A stretch of DNA of 64,000 bases from Brassica napus (Eukaryota; Streptophyta; Magnoliopsida; Brassicales; Brassicaceae): positions 15,188,009-15,252,008 of the forward strand of contig NC_063442.1 of NCBI RefSeq assembly GCF_020379485.1, written 5' to 3'. Positions 12,760 to 24,536 of this stretch are shown here, piece after piece (position 1 is the stretch's first letter; the number at the start of each line of letters is the position of its first letter). The notes under the pieces are model-generated. The model ran no database searches. It was not told the DNA's origin and worked only from the letters and a program-made list of their open reading frames with translations. The translations under genes were made by a program, and so were the position numbers.

Positions 12760-13535
12760 CTACACACCGTAAAGAATCATCATGAACCCATTACTAATAC
12801 TGATTCAAGAGATTAAACTGAGAAAAGCAGAGCTTTGAGTCAGTGCATCTTCATGTCCGTGTTGACCAGTAACTATAATTGTCAATAAGCAGAACAGCGC
12901 CCAAAAATATCAAAAATTAAATATCAGAGATCATTACTGGGAATAGTTTGAATCGTTAGACAGATTCTGTAGTCAAAACATGTAAACACATGCCTCTCTA
13001 CAACTATTCTTGCTGAATGTTAAGTTTCAAGAGTCTGCAATGAACACACAAAAATATTAGGATACCTTTCTCAGAGGGTTTCTGCTTTTAAAATTTCTAG
13101 AACTACCACTTCGAATCAAGAGATTAGGAAAATGTCACTTGGTTGCCTGAACTCCTTTAAATCTAAAGTAGCAACCCTGTAGAATCACTAATATTAGTAA
13201 TTGGAATTACTTCTTATTGAGCAACAACTTATGTTAAGGGAGCTCATCTCATATTAGTGGGGAATATAATGTGAAATCTAAAATGTTGAGATAAACTTGG
13301 AAACTATAGGAAGAGGAGGATAAATGTTTACCGCAAATATGTTTGGTGTTGACTGTTGTCACTAAAAGCATGACATGAAATCTGCAGTTTCACTGAATTT
13401 TCTGTGAATTTGTTTGTAGCCTGATCCCACAACACGTTCATAACATGCCCCCTGCATATGTTCATTGAAAGTAGGATGAACTCAATTGGTCATACAGGTG
13501 AGGGTTTGTATTACTATACATCAACTCGAAAATGC

Positions 13536-13868
13536 TCACTCTTTAGGTTGAAAGTAAACCAACACTCGCTCAATGGTTGCTACTCCTGCTCCGTGAAGGA
13601 CGGGGCGTTCGGTGACATACTGAACACTGATTAGCTGGACAACATCTGAAATTTTGGATGCAAAATATGTACGTACAGAGAGGTTAGAACGGCCACAATT
13701 GGCTTCAAAATCTTCGAATAACTTAAATGAGAGTTTTTTTTTCATCATAATCTCAAACAGCTTTTTCTCCATCGGTTCGAGGACATCGGCACAGAATAAT
13801 GCAAACACCAGTTTCAAAGACACGAAACGTAAACACTCATTGGCATCTTCTTCTTTTTCTTCAGTCAA
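13536..13868 (-). other. Open frame of 110 codons, unidentified, inside the Helitron
   Basis: A minus-strand frame with protein-like composition. It includes MEKKLFEIMMKKKLSFKLFE and later SVRTYFASKISDVVQL, ending YFQPKE with a stop at 13536. No family is recognised. Given its location between a syntaxin and an eIF2-beta remnant it is most likely another captured exon, possibly extended by chance. Confidence 0.3.
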
Positions 13869-13979
13869 CCAAATGAGCCTTCAAGGCCATCATTAGGTAC
13901 ATGGAAAATAATTCAGACATAGTAGCGTAGATACACCATTGATAGAAATAAAAACGGCAGAAAAAACATGTCAACATAC

Positions 13980-14088
13980 CAGGCAAGGGATCAGATTTCT
14001 CCGGCTGTGACTCTGTTGAGTACTTGACAGGATCCTGATTTCTTAGTGACAACTTTCTTATTTTTCTTGGTTGGATCAAAAGGTGTGA
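13980..14088 (-). pseudogene. eIF2-beta N-terminal exon fragment with frameshift
   Basis: The minus strand reads FDPTKKNKKVVT in one frame, then DPVKYSTESQPEKSDPLPG in another, a one-base shift apart. Both match the N-terminal region of plant translation initiation factor eIF2 subunit beta (FDPTKKKKK, then an acidic/serine stretch ending EKSD.LP). No C-terminal zinc-ribbon region of eIF2-beta is seen nearby. This is a captured and broken fragment. Confidence 0.6.
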
Positions 14089-14099
14089 GCTAAAGATTA

Positions 14100-16400
14100 A
14101 AAAACAATCTAAACCAAAAAAATCAAAGAAGAGAGTCTCTACAACCTAGCCATGCAAATGAAACACATGTGATAGAGAAGACAGTCTGAAGAGTGGCAAA
14201 AAGATAAAAAAAACTTCAATCGAAATAAAGATGACACTGCAAATAAAAAAATGTCGAAATAACCTGCACTAAAAGGCATTTTTGCAGAAGCCTGATCTCT
14301 GTGGATTGATCTCAGATAACTTACTTCTGGCTGTGTCCTTAGATACATAATATGTCGTAGTGTTCTTTGGTATACAACACTACTGACTCTATGGTGTATT
14401 TGCATACTAAATAAGCAAAATCACCAAACATTAGTCTCTCTCTCTCTCTTTTAATTTATCATGCATGTAATATATTACGAACCTCATTCTTGAAGATGTG
14501 TTTCCAAACACTGCAAGGAAAGTTGAAGAAATCAGTGAGCCACATTTTAGCTTTAATCTTCCACAGTATCATATAACTTACGGGTCAGTTCCACAGCCAT
14601 GTCTACGTTGAAATCATGGAGATTTTGTTTAAGAGAGAAGACTTATTTGTTTAAGATAAGCTCATCCTCGATAAAAGCGGGTAACCTAGACCCAACTATG
14701 GTCTTCATCATCTCAAGATTCTCGCCAAACCTGTAAGACCCTTACAAAAAAACCTAACAAAGAAACTGAGTGATAAAATATAGTAGACGCTTCAACATTT
14801 GTTTCATCCAATAAAGAAGTCGTTGAATCTAGTTATTGCCTGCTTATCTTCTGGAGTTGGCTAGGGGGACATCAGTCAAAGCACTGTATATGTATATGCC
14901 AATGCCTACCGATCCCTGTTGCTTGTGCTGTGTAATAAAGTGGAGATACTCTGTCTTAGCTAAACACAGTAGTGCATATGGAAGACAGAAAGAGAAGAAG
15001 AACCTGGGATTGTTTCTTGTATAAGTTTGTCGCAGAAGCGTGTGCAAGCAATATATTGTGTAGGGAAATGTAAGGCTCTGTGGAAGAGTTTCCTTTGGAA
15101 CGATTAAGTTCAAATGGAAGAAAGCATCGACCAGGCGGTGGTAATCGGTCGTTATAAACTCAAAGTGAAAAAAAAGTTGACCTCGTTTATTGTAGTCCAA
15201 TGCGAGAGAGATAGAGATAAAGGAATATATACACGTAATCTGAAGTTTAGTCAAATACATACTCAGATTGCAAGGCTTCAGCTCGAGTAGTATTTTCGTC
15301 ATCGCCATCTCTGAAGACCACAATAGAGAAGAAAAAGTGAAGGAAAACCCATTGTTTCCTAGTTTTTTGAGTAAAGAAATATCATGAGATTTAGAAAGCA
15401 TTAATAGCTCTAACCAGCTTCACGTTGGTAAACTTCTTGCTCCTTGTAACAAACATCTTGAATACATGAAAATAAAAACTAATGCTAACAGGACACATTT
15501 AGCAAAGATTTTGATATAGCAAAATCAATATGAGACTTAAACTGAATTCACCATTCTGGATTTAGCAATAATGATAAGCTGTCTCAAATGATATCTTATT
15601 CTATTCCAGTTCCCTTTCAATCACCTTAAAGCTAGGAGGACCTGTAATAACGAACCCGAGTTAGCTTAAGTGTGGGATGTCTGCATAATCAACAATGCTA
15701 ATCTGAAAATAATATTTCCAACTAATCCAATCAGTTTTTCATGTCCTAAAACAATTACTTGTTACGACCCTAAATGACTCGCCTTTTCTACAGGTTCAAA
15801 GAGTTTAGAAATACGTATCTTTATGACTCCAATATCTTCTTGAGAAAGTTCATCCGATGGCTTTACGGTCCCACTATCCTGAATAAAATCAGTCATCAAA
15901 GTACCAAAGTATTCTTCATCTTTCTCTCTGTCCTGAATAAAAGCTTCAATCTGTATAGTATCTTTCGTGTGGTTCCCATTCGGAATAGTCAGAAAAGAAA
16001 AAATAAAGAGAAAAGTATTGCGAGAATATTACCTCATAAGGCTCCCCAAAACTGCCTAGAATTGCGATGTCGAGGTCCTCCTATACCCATTGGCAGATTT
16101 TCACTGCAGAGAGAGGTTCGACGTAGTGATGAAGCTAAGCGTGAGCAGAGGAACGGTTTGAGAAGAGGACGTGATTGGTTGTGTATAGATTGACACGGTG
16201 ATCAATGGTGGCCTTGAAGTAAGAGGAGTAGGAATCTGAGTATTCTTTAGCTTTTGATGTGATATTTGAATCTTTGAATTTGCATTTTTTTTTGTTTCAA
16301 TAAACTGAATGAAAAAGGAAAGTGAAAAGGCAAGAATGTTGAATAATTGCTTTAGGCAATTAATTTATCAAAAACGAATTTGCAGGGAGAGGAATAGATC
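14100..16400 (-). other. Exon-like remnants of unidentified genes within the Helitron
   Basis: Several short minus-strand stretches are GC-richer than the surround. About 15940-15780 reads EEYFGTLMTDFIQDSGTVKP followed by SQEDIGVIKIRISKLFEPVE, and about 16075-16030 reads EDLDIAILGSFGEPYE. Intron-like pyrimidine tracts lie between them. They look like decayed exons of one or more host genes, but I cannot name them. Confidence 0.3.
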
Positions 16401-16586
16401 AGCGGTAAAGAGAATCTTGATAACAGAGAAGCAGACAAAGAGATTCACGGAGGTTTAATGGCTGGATTTCCAGTCAACGGAAGGCAATAGTGACGTGGAG
16501 AATCGAAGCTATATGATTGGTGGATTTTTTATGAGGACGTGGACACTTTTCCCATAGACTATATCCCTTTTTTAGTATTGTATTGA

Positions 16587-17136
16587 TTCCCTTTTATAAC
16601 AATTTGGTTTCAAAAAAGTGAAATTGCATCCTACATATACAATATTTTTCCTAATTAAGTCAATACTCTAAATCCACGCTATGGTGCTTTCATTGATAGA
16701 CACAAAACTTGTTCCATCATAGATAATTTGTTAATTTTTTTTTTTGGGTTTTAAGCCAATTCACTCTACAAAAAATCCTTTTTTAATAAATTGGTTACAA
16801 AAATATTAATAAAAAGAAAATAAACAAAATATTAATAATGACAATTATAATAATTAATTCAATTTAAAAGTATCAGTGCAATCAACTATCGTAAAATTAA
16901 CTTGATCGCGATATGTAGTAACTGAATTCATGAATTAGTACTCAAATATAACAATCGAAATCTAGATACAGTTTTTAAATATTTAATTAAGTGTTTAGTT
17001 TGATATGATATCAAAAATACATAAACTTAAATATTACTAACTGAACTTTAAATCATTTAGTTCCGTAATAGATCTTAAAATATTTTATCTAAATTCTACT
17101 AAACCCAAAGTATTATTAACAGGCATGATCTGGACA
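16587..17136. other. AT-rich intergenic DNA
   Basis: Nothing recognised; very AT-rich sequence between the Helitron and the MULE target-site duplication. Confidence 0.5.
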
Positions 17137-17955
17137 TATATAAAAGGGAAATTTGGAAAAAGAGAACAAATTAACTATACTATTGTCCCCTTAGTACAAA
17201 ATCATATTTTTCCACATTTTGACTTTCACTACCCTTTTTATTAATAAAAATTCATATCATTATATTTACCATGTTAAAAAAATTTTAAAAATATAAAACA
17301 TGAAGTAGTTAAGCATGTGCATATATGAAAAATATTTTTGTATTCAAAAAATTGTTAGAATGTTAAGTTCAAAAATGGGAAAAAAGAGTTAGATTGTCAG
17401 ATCTACCATCTACTAAGATTTAGAAAATGCAATCTAGGTAAGACACATTGATCTACCATCCGTAGAGTGCATTATACACTGCGAACACAATGATGTACCA
17501 ACGAAGAATCCATAATACACCAGAAACATATACATCTAGTGTGGAAGAAAACAAATTATACAGTTCCTTCTATGTTCTGTATTTTTGGTAGATCATAAGA
17601 CATACTAAATATTCTTATATCTGCCTTGAGAGAACATACAATCTACGATGTCTTCTTTTATCTATAAATACAGTATTTCCTATCTACGTGTTCATCTTTT
17701 TTCTAACATGGTAGAATGTATGTTCTACAAGATTTTTAAACAAAATCCGAAAATTAAGGAAAAAACAGTTACAAAAATATTCCCTAAATCTATTAAATCT
17801 TTTTTATTTCCTTTTTAAAATAATATTGTCTAAATGTAAATCTTCATCGTTACCACGTTGATTTTGGATTTGCATCGTGGGGCTTCTTCTTTTCCTAGTT
17901 GGGGGCTTCATCTTTTCCTAGTTTTTCCAAGATTTTGTCTCTCTAACATAAGAAG

Positions 17956-20190
17956 ATGCACATCTATGCTTCTTCTGGTTTGTGGAAATCGTCCAAAAGA
18001 AGTGGATGGAGATTTCTTGTTGATGAAGTAAAAGGAGGTAGATTACTTACTTTGGACACAAGCAAAACCTTTGACAACCTAAGAGTTATGGTTTGTGAAG
18101 ACTTTGGAATCGATGTAAACATGGTCAATATCGAGCTCAGTTACTTACCTTCTGATTTGGTCATAGGCATCGACTCACCAACTGTATTCATCACCAATGA
18201 TCGGCAACTCAAAAATTTTCTCACCTATGTGAAGAACAAAGCTTCGACGCGGTTATCTGTGTGTATTCGATCTAAGGCCGAGCCTAGCAATATCAAAGTC
18301 GATTTGAATTTGAATGAAGAAGCTACTGAGTCGCCTAACAGACAGAAACAGCCTATGTCGTTTGAAGTTCCAGAAGAAGATGTTGAGGTGGATGAAAGTG
18401 ATGATGATTGCAACCGTGAAAAAGATATGATCAATGTAAAGACAGTTCGTTTTTCTCTCCTTGATGTGGTGAAGAAGGGTCAACATTTTACTACAAAAAA
18501 CACTTTGAAGGCAACAATGGAAATATGTGCAATGAAACATAATTTCGACTACAAGGTTAGCAAATCGGATAAAAGAGTTTGGTACGTTCGTTGTGCGGAT
18601 GATGATTGCGGCTGGCGTGTTCGCGCAGAGGGATTAACAGGTTCTTCATATTTTATCATCAAAAAGTATGTACCTGATCATTCATGTTCTCCATCATCAA
18701 GGAATCACTCTGTTCGGACAGTTTCATCAAAATCAGTTGGTAGTCTCATTATGCATAAGTACGAAAGTGTCAAGGAAGGGCCGAAACCTAATGATATCAT
18801 CCAGTTTATGCGGGATGATCATGGAGTTGAGATATCCTACTCTTTAGCTTGGGATGCACGTGAGTATGCAGTAAATGCTGTGAGAGGAATTCCAGAGAAG
18901 GGTTATGAAAAAATTCCCAAATACTTGCAAATGATGAAGGAAGCTAATCCAGGAACACACACATTTTATGAAACTGATACCGGTGGGCGATTCAAATTCC
19001 TTTTCATCTCATATGGTCAGTCTATTCGCGGTTTTTATGCTGGCATTCGAAAAGTTATTGTTGTGGATGAGACTTTTTTGAAGAGCAAATACAAAGGAGT
19101 GTTACTGGTAGCTACTACTTTAGATGGTAACTCGAACCTATATCCTATTGCATTTGGAGTTGTCGACTCAGAGAATGACCGCTCGTGGGAATGGTTTATG
19201 AGACAACTTAATGTTGTCATTGCTGATGATCAGAGTTTAGCTTTTGTGTCTGATAGGAACGCCTCCATTGCTAAAGCTCTTGCGAAAGTGTATCCGCATT
19301 CTCATCATGGAATTTGCATTCACCACTTGCTGAACAATGTTGTAACATATTTCAAGGGTAAAGGTGTCGCTGGTTTGGTTGCAAAGGCTTCTAAAGCTTA
19401 TCGAGTTGCTGACTTTAAGAAGATTTTCACTGCTATTTTTGGAATTAGTCCTGAAATTGGAAACTATCTAATAGAAGCTGATGTGAGTAAGTGGGCTCGC
19501 TGTCAATTTCCGGGTTACAGGTATGATGTTAGGACCACTAACCCTGCTGAATCGATAAATTCTGCTTTGCGTTCGCCAAGAGAGTTTCCAGTTATACCTT
19601 TGTTGGACAGCATAAGGGAAATGATGACTCGTTGGTTTTTCAAGCGTAGAACTTTAAGTTTTAAGCACACGCAGCCACTGACCATTGCGGTGGAGAAGAA
19701 GATTGACCGAAGGATTGAGAAGGGTAAGAAGTTTCTGGTTTCTCCAATTGGCGATGACAGGTTTTTAGTTCAAGGTGACACTTTTGAATGTTTGGTTGAC
19801 TTGGTCAGACGCACATGTTCATGTAGGAAATTCGATTTGATGAAAATCCCATGCAGGCACGCCATAAAAGCAGCTTTCAGTGTAGGCAAACAAGCGCACA
19901 CACTTACTGATGACATGTATACCACTGCTTCATGGAGATCGGTGTATGAGGAAACCATGAATCCTATTACTGTTCCGGAAGATTCATGGATTGTCCCATC
20001 TCACGTTAAGCAAGCAAAAGTGCTTCCTCCAGAGAGTAGAAGAGGTGCAGGTAGGAGAAAGAAACGCAGGTACGAGACAGTTGAAGACAAGATCCGTTCG
20101 TCAAAAATCACTCAACGCTCTATCCGTCGCAAATGCAGTCGATGTGGTATTGTTGGTCACAATAGGTCAACATGTGATAGAGCAATATAA
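17956..20190 (+). CDS. Mutator-like (MURA/MuDR family) transposase, intact, 744 aa
   Basis: Cut-and-paste transposase acting on the ends of its own MULE. Domains in order: an N-terminal PB1/ubiquitin-like segment (about 1-105); an acidic linker (about 130-160); a MuDR-type zinc-binding domain (about 165-250: WYVRCADDDCGWRVRA, DHSCS); the MULE catalytic domain (about 350-500) with candidate acidic residues in VVDETF (D371), FVSDRNAS (D433) and NPAESIN; a SWIM zinc finger CSCRKFDLMKIPCRH (C621, C623, C633, H635); and a C-terminal CCHC knuckle (C727, C730, H735, C740). The frame is uninterrupted and intronless, starting about 0.8 kb from the left TIR. Length and domain order match active family members, so it is likely functional if transcribed. 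Confidence 0.95.
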   Translation: MHIYASSGLWKSSKRSGWRFLVDEVKGGRLLTLDTSKTFDNLRVMVCEDFGIDVNMVNIELSYLPSDLVIGIDSPTVFITNDRQLKNFLTYVKNKASTRLSVCIRSKAEPSNIKVDLNLNEEATESPNRQKQPMSFEVPEEDVEVDESDDDCNREKDMINVKTVRFSLLDVVKKGQHFTTKNTLKATMEICAMKHNFDYKVSKSDKRVWYVRCADDDCGWRVRAEGLTGSSYFIIKKYVPDHSCSPSSRNHSVRTVSSKSVGSLIMHKYESVKEGPKPNDIIQFMRDDHGVEISYSLAWDAREYAVNAVRGIPEKGYEKIPKYLQMMKEANPGTHTFYETDTGGRFKFLFISYGQSIRGFYAGIRKVIVVDETFLKSKYKGVLLVATTLDGNSNLYPIAFGVVDSENDRSWEWFMRQLNVVIADDQSLAFVSDRNASIAKALAKVYPHSHHGICIHHLLNNVVTYFKGKGVAGLVAKASKAYRVADFKKIFTAIFGISPEIGNYLIEADVSKWARCQFPGYRYDVRTTNPAESINSALRSPREFPVIPLLDSIREMMTRWFFKRRTLSFKHTQPLTIAVEKKIDRRIEKGKKFLVSPIGDDRFLVQGDTFECLVDLVRRTCSCRKFDLMKIPCRHAIKAAFSVGKQAHTLTDDMYTTASWRSVYEETMNPITVPEDSWIVPSHVKQAKVLPPESRRGAGRRKKRRYETVEDKIRSSKITQRSIRRKCSRCGIVGHNRSTCDRAI

Positions 20191-20465
20191 TATTCAAGCC
20201 ATTCTGTTTAGGCGAGTTATGTTTCAGAGTTGTTTCTAGTATTATCTTTGTTTCATCTCGAACTTGGATTTTTTATGTTGAACTCAGTTTTATGTTTTGT
20301 GTTAAAATCCAGTATTTGCTTCGTTTTATACAAGTTATTTGATTATCGACAGACTTTTTTTGTTAAAATCCCTTCTTCATATGCAAGTTATTTGATTATC
20401 AAAAGAAAATAGAATATCAATCTGATTCGATCTTCTCAATGTAAAATCAGAGACATGTTACAATA

Positions 20466-20889
20466 TTAATCACGTTTCGAACACAGACATAAAATACTGA
20501 GCATGGATCCTAAACAACCTACATCTGCCAAATTTTTTTGCTTCGTAACTTCTTCTAGCACTATCTTGTTCAATGAACTTCTCAGATCGTCAATTTCTTT
20601 GGCCATTCTCGAGTGTTGTTCATCCATCCTTTGAATCTCGTCAAAGAGAGCCTCATCGACCCACTTAAAAAGATGTTGTTCTTTCTTTCTCTAAATCGAA
20701 ACATAAAACGTCAATTGCGACTTGGAAGAATGAAAAGTAATTAGGGAAGTAATTATTTATCAGAATTACCTGTAAACCAATCTCACATCTGAAGAAACGT
20801 CTGTATGGGTTTTCCTCTGTTCTTGAAACATAAGTGACAATCCCTTTCCCACACCAGCATCTGGAAGGAATCCCTCCATTGTTAATCAT
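20466..20889 (-). CDS. GRF zinc-finger/coiled-coil accessory protein, two exons, 114 aa
   Basis: Exons are 20889-20770 and 20690-20466, joined by a GT-AG intron. Residues 10-40 form a GRF-type zinc finger (RCWCGKGIVTYVSRTEENPY, then RRFFRCEIG). The second exon gives RKKEQHLFKWVDEALFDEIQ and a charged heptad-like helix through about residue 95, ending in a hydrophobic CLCS-containing tail. GRF fingers bind single-stranded nucleic acid in other proteins. Here the small GRF/coiled-coil form is a type common in plant transposons, with unknown role. A TATATAAG box lies near 20963-20970, about 75 bp upstream of the ATG. It is convergent with the transposase gene (276 bp between stops). Confidence 0.8.
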
Positions 20890-21084
20890 GTTCGTTTTTT
20901 TGAAGAGTGAACGAAGGAGATTAGAAATTAAAGATGAGATAAGTAGGGTTTCTCGCCATTGGTCTTATATAAGTTTATTTTTAGGGCAAATCATGGTTTT
21001 AATCGGGTCAAGTTTTAGGGTCTACTTGCATGTGTTTTGTTATTAAGATTTGTATTGATTATTATGATGGGAGATTTGTAGTCT

Positions 21085-21290
21085 TGGTAGGTTTGATATC
21101 GTATATGGATTAGTTTTGTTTCATTTAGGGTATTGTTAGGGGTTGATATCGTGTGTGGCTTTGTTTAGTTTCATTTAGTGTCTAGTTTGATATCGTGCTT
21201 TGTAGTCTAGTTAGGTTTCATTTAGGGTATAGTTAGGGTTTGATGTCTGATAAGGCTTAGTTTAGTTACATTTAGGGTCTAGTTTGTTAT
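21085..21290. repeat. Degenerate tandem repeat inside the MULE
   Basis: Three to four imperfect units of roughly 60 bp share GTTTGATATCGTG, TTTAGTTTCATTTAGGGT and TAGTTAGGGTTTGAT words. The array lies between the GRF and Ulp1-like genes and is non-coding. Confidence 0.6.
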
Positions 21291-21427
21291 TGTGTACAAA
21301 TATTCAAATAAGAACAAAAACATAGAGAGAAATGAAACTAAAAAACAGAGTCGTTGTTAAACTAGAGATTCAAATACAATACTAAACAAGAGATTCAAAT
21401 ATAATGCTAGTCATAATGGTAATAGCC

Positions 21428-24400
21428 TCATAAAATTGTAACTACAGGATCTGTCGTGGTCTTCGGAGGAATAAACTGTGACATTCTCAAAATAATGACA
21501 GGATCATTAGCAGCTTCCCACAGGTCACACGCAATCTTGAGGCGAGCTTCACGAATGTTGTCGTCATTCACTAATGATAAGTCCATGCCTAGAAGATGGC
21601 ATTCAATGTGTTTCAGCGCATATACTCCACAATCACTGCTAGTCTTGTTTAGGAAGGGCATTGGGGCGTAAGTGACATCATATGGCTTGACGATTAGTTT
21701 ACTCTTCGAAGACTGCACAGCTTTGACAATTCTAGGGATGAGATGTGCAAATGGCTCCAAGTCCTTGTTGTGTTTCATTCCTCCACAGTCAAAGACCTCT
21801 ATTGAACGAGTAACAAAGTTCACACACATAGAGATCCAGTGGTTACCGTGAACAAGAAGAGGCACGTACATGCGACTCACATCGAGATCCCACATTAGTC
21901 CTGTTCGTCCGTGTGCAGGAAGTTCACCAATTCCGTACTGGTGGAGCAGTCCTTGCACTTTGAAACCTTTCCTGTCTTTCTTGAAATCTATGTAAGAATT
22001 CTTCATTTGATTACTGAATATGCAGCTCATGAAGGCTACTTTGGATTGATTCCATCGTCCCAAAGAAGTTCTCTCGCGAAATAAGTACAACATAGCATCA
22101 ATTTCCTGAAAGTAATGATACAAAATTAGTAAGTTGGTGTACAAAAAATTAGAACAGACTTTTTTATAACTCACATCGTTCTTTAGCCACACTGCAGGTC
22201 CCATTACACGTTTTGCTAACTCACTTGTGTAGACAGAAGGTCCAATTTTGAGGTGCCTGCGATACAAAACATAGTTAAAAGACAGTTCGAATTTAATACA
22301 GTAAGGCACGCCAAAAACTTACTGTTTGGAAGTTGAACACCACTCCCTTAATTTTACCTATGAGTCCTCAGGGACAAAAACTAATGAATAATCTATGTCG
22401 TTCACCCGGTCCTCATGTAAGTCTGTATCTTTGAGACTGAGTGTTTTGTAATCCGCAGGCTTAGATGATGATAAAGGAGTACTAATTTCTACGGCTTCTT
22501 CAGCTGAGCTTTTTTGTGAGGGATCGAAACCTCTAACATGTGATGCTTGAGAAAGGTTACCCACAGCGTCTTGTAAATACTCTTGGGTCCCCATATCTTT
22601 ATTTTTCGATGATTGTGACAGATTTTTCAAAAAATCCAACATATCATCAGTTTCAATCTCCTGTTAATAACACCAAACATAATATTAATAGCTAAAACAT
22701 ACGAGAACAGAAGAAAAGAGGCAAACCACAGAAAAAAACTATATTACAATAGAGTCAATTAAACAAGTCATAGTCATCAGTTCGCTTCATATCAAACAAC
22801 AAAATACATTACAATCCGATGTTACAAGCAAATACCAAAGACAGTACACAACAGTCAAGAGAAAATTAAAACACAAGCAATTTCTCCTGACATACTACAA
22901 AGCTTCATTTTGTGGTTACCTTTCTTGGCCGAGGGCTACGACGAACCGTAGGAGGAACTCCAGTCTCATCTGCCTTGCCTTTGCCTTTTTCCTTTGCTGC
23001 TAAAGGCGACAGACTCTGTGATGTTTCTCGGAATTGGTCTTTCTCCATTGTTGCTGAAGGACACAGAATGTCAGTGGCTCTTTCTTTTCCCATTGTATCT
23101 GACGGACCCAAGATCTTAGACACCACTTCCTTGAGTTGAGCCATCTCTTTGTCGACCTTGTCAAAACGCTCTTGGATGTCTTTCTGCACCACCTCTTTTA
23201 AAGAGGTGAATAATCCTTCAATGAAAGTCTTCATCTGACCGGAGATACCACTGTTATGTTCAGCCGCCCGTTGACAAAGCAATTGTTTCTTTCGGGTCTC
23301 GGCACCACGATCATTTACCTTACGCTTGCCCCTTCTTGCAACAACAGCCGGTTCCTCTACAAGTGACGGTTCCTCCACATGGGTTTCTGTGACATCTCCA
23401 ACATCAACACCCTCTTCTGAATCAGACAGCTCCACACTTCGAGGCAAAGCGTGAACTTCCCAGTCGAATTCTGACCAATCTTGTTTGGCATTGATCAGAG
23501 CAACAATACGTCCAACTCTTTCGTCATGCTTCTCATCTTCCCTGAAGAACTGATCACTATCAATCAAATCCGAGTTCCCAGAAGCAGATATAAAAGGGAA
23601 CAACTCTCCCTGACAAGAACAAACCGAAACAACAAACTTAATGTTTTTGATGACTGAACAGATTATAAATAGAAGAAAGCTAATTACCTTATCGAAGTGC
23701 GACTCTAGGCTACTGATATCTTCATAAGACACTTTCCCACTTCCTTTCCAATTCCTACATCTCACTTTGGTAATGTTTTTGTTGAGCTTTTGACCCACCA
23801 TAGTACCAATGTCGGGGATTGCCTCCATAACCCATATCTGAAACGCAATGGAGAATCCATCCAACACGTAACTGTTCTTCAAATGTAGATCTTTTGTTGC
23901 TTTGCGTATTGAATCAATCAGCTCATCATATGCGTGAAGACCCCAAGGAAACATCCTCATCTTACCAAAATCCATCACCAAGCGAATATATTCTAGAGGG
24001 ATAGAAACTCTATCATCTTTAGCTATGAGGTATCCTTGGATAATACAAAGATACACTAGCCTCACCCTGTCCACATACGTCCACTTGTTACAGACTTCAA
24101 GATGCTCAGTCCTTATACTCAATAAGCTGATCTTCTTGTTCTGCTTCAAAACCCTGCTCCAGAACCCCTTATCATCCTCCCAATCTTCAAAGTCTATGTC
24201 AGGTTCATCCTTGAACTTGAGTCCAGTCACAGCATAAAATTCTTGCTGTGAAAACCTAAGAGGCCTCCTTGCGAATACAAACCACAGCTCGTGAAGCTTG
24301 GAAACCTTGAGTTGCTTGCATATGAAGCTGTGAATAATCTTCCCTGAGTACAGGAGCTTGTTCTCTAGGATTGCCAGAATCGGACCAAAGACCGGGTCTT

Positions 24401-24536
24401 GCAAAACTTCCTCATACTCATCCTTGAGAACACTCCTCACCATATCCAACGTCCGACGCCTACACGTATTGTTAATCTTATCAATCTGGGTCTCAGCTCC
24501 TTCTTCAAGAATGCGTTTTGGAAACTGGTAAGCCAT
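21428..24536 (-). pseudogene. DUF1985-Ulp1 (C48 cysteine protease-like) gene, five exons, one in-frame stop
   Basis: Exons are 24536-23688, 23609-22920, 22660-22323, 22256-22175 and 22105-21428, all GT-AG and in phase, giving 878 codons plus stop. A 5'-UTR intron is likely, with its acceptor just before the ATG. Exon 1 is a DUF1985 domain (LHELWFVFARRPLRFSQQEF, AVTGL). Exon 2 is an acidic/coiled linker with a nuclear-type basic stretch (RRGKRK). Exons 4-5 form a Ulp1 peptidase domain with the His (GNHWIS), Asp (EVFDCGG) and Cys (SSDCGVYALKH) of the SUMO-protease triad. Exon 3 has TAG at 22358-22360, where homologous proteins have Trp (PEDS-stop-VKLREW). The frame continues coherently after it, so the break looks like a single substitution. 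If translated to this stop, the product would be DUF1985 plus linker only. Confidence 0.85.

Larger units (their letters stand above)
9685..16586 (-). mobile_element. Large non-autonomous Helitron carrying gene fragments
   Basis: The minus-strand 3' end has the Helitron form: a perfect hairpin CCGCGCGAAGCGCGG, then a short spacer and CTAG (9685-9688) followed by host T. The matching 5' end is proposed at 16586, where the minus strand reads A|TCAATACAATACTAAAAAAG, resembling the TCTATACTATTAAA start of other copies here. The interior holds coding remnants on the same strand (syntaxin at about 12.5-12.8 kb, eIF2-beta at about 14.0 kb, and unidentified pieces to 16.2 kb) plus a nested smaller Helitron (10093-11428). 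The 3' end is strong; pairing it with the 5' end is inference. Confidence 0.5.

Noticed and set aside
14844..15401. Minus-strand 185-codon frame
   Set aside because: No family pattern, low-complexity hydrophobic stretches, and it overlaps exon/intron-like debris inside the Helitron; probably chance.
15774..16193. Plus-strand 139-codon frame
   Set aside because: The opposite strand carries the better exon-like pieces in the same place; no recognisable domain.
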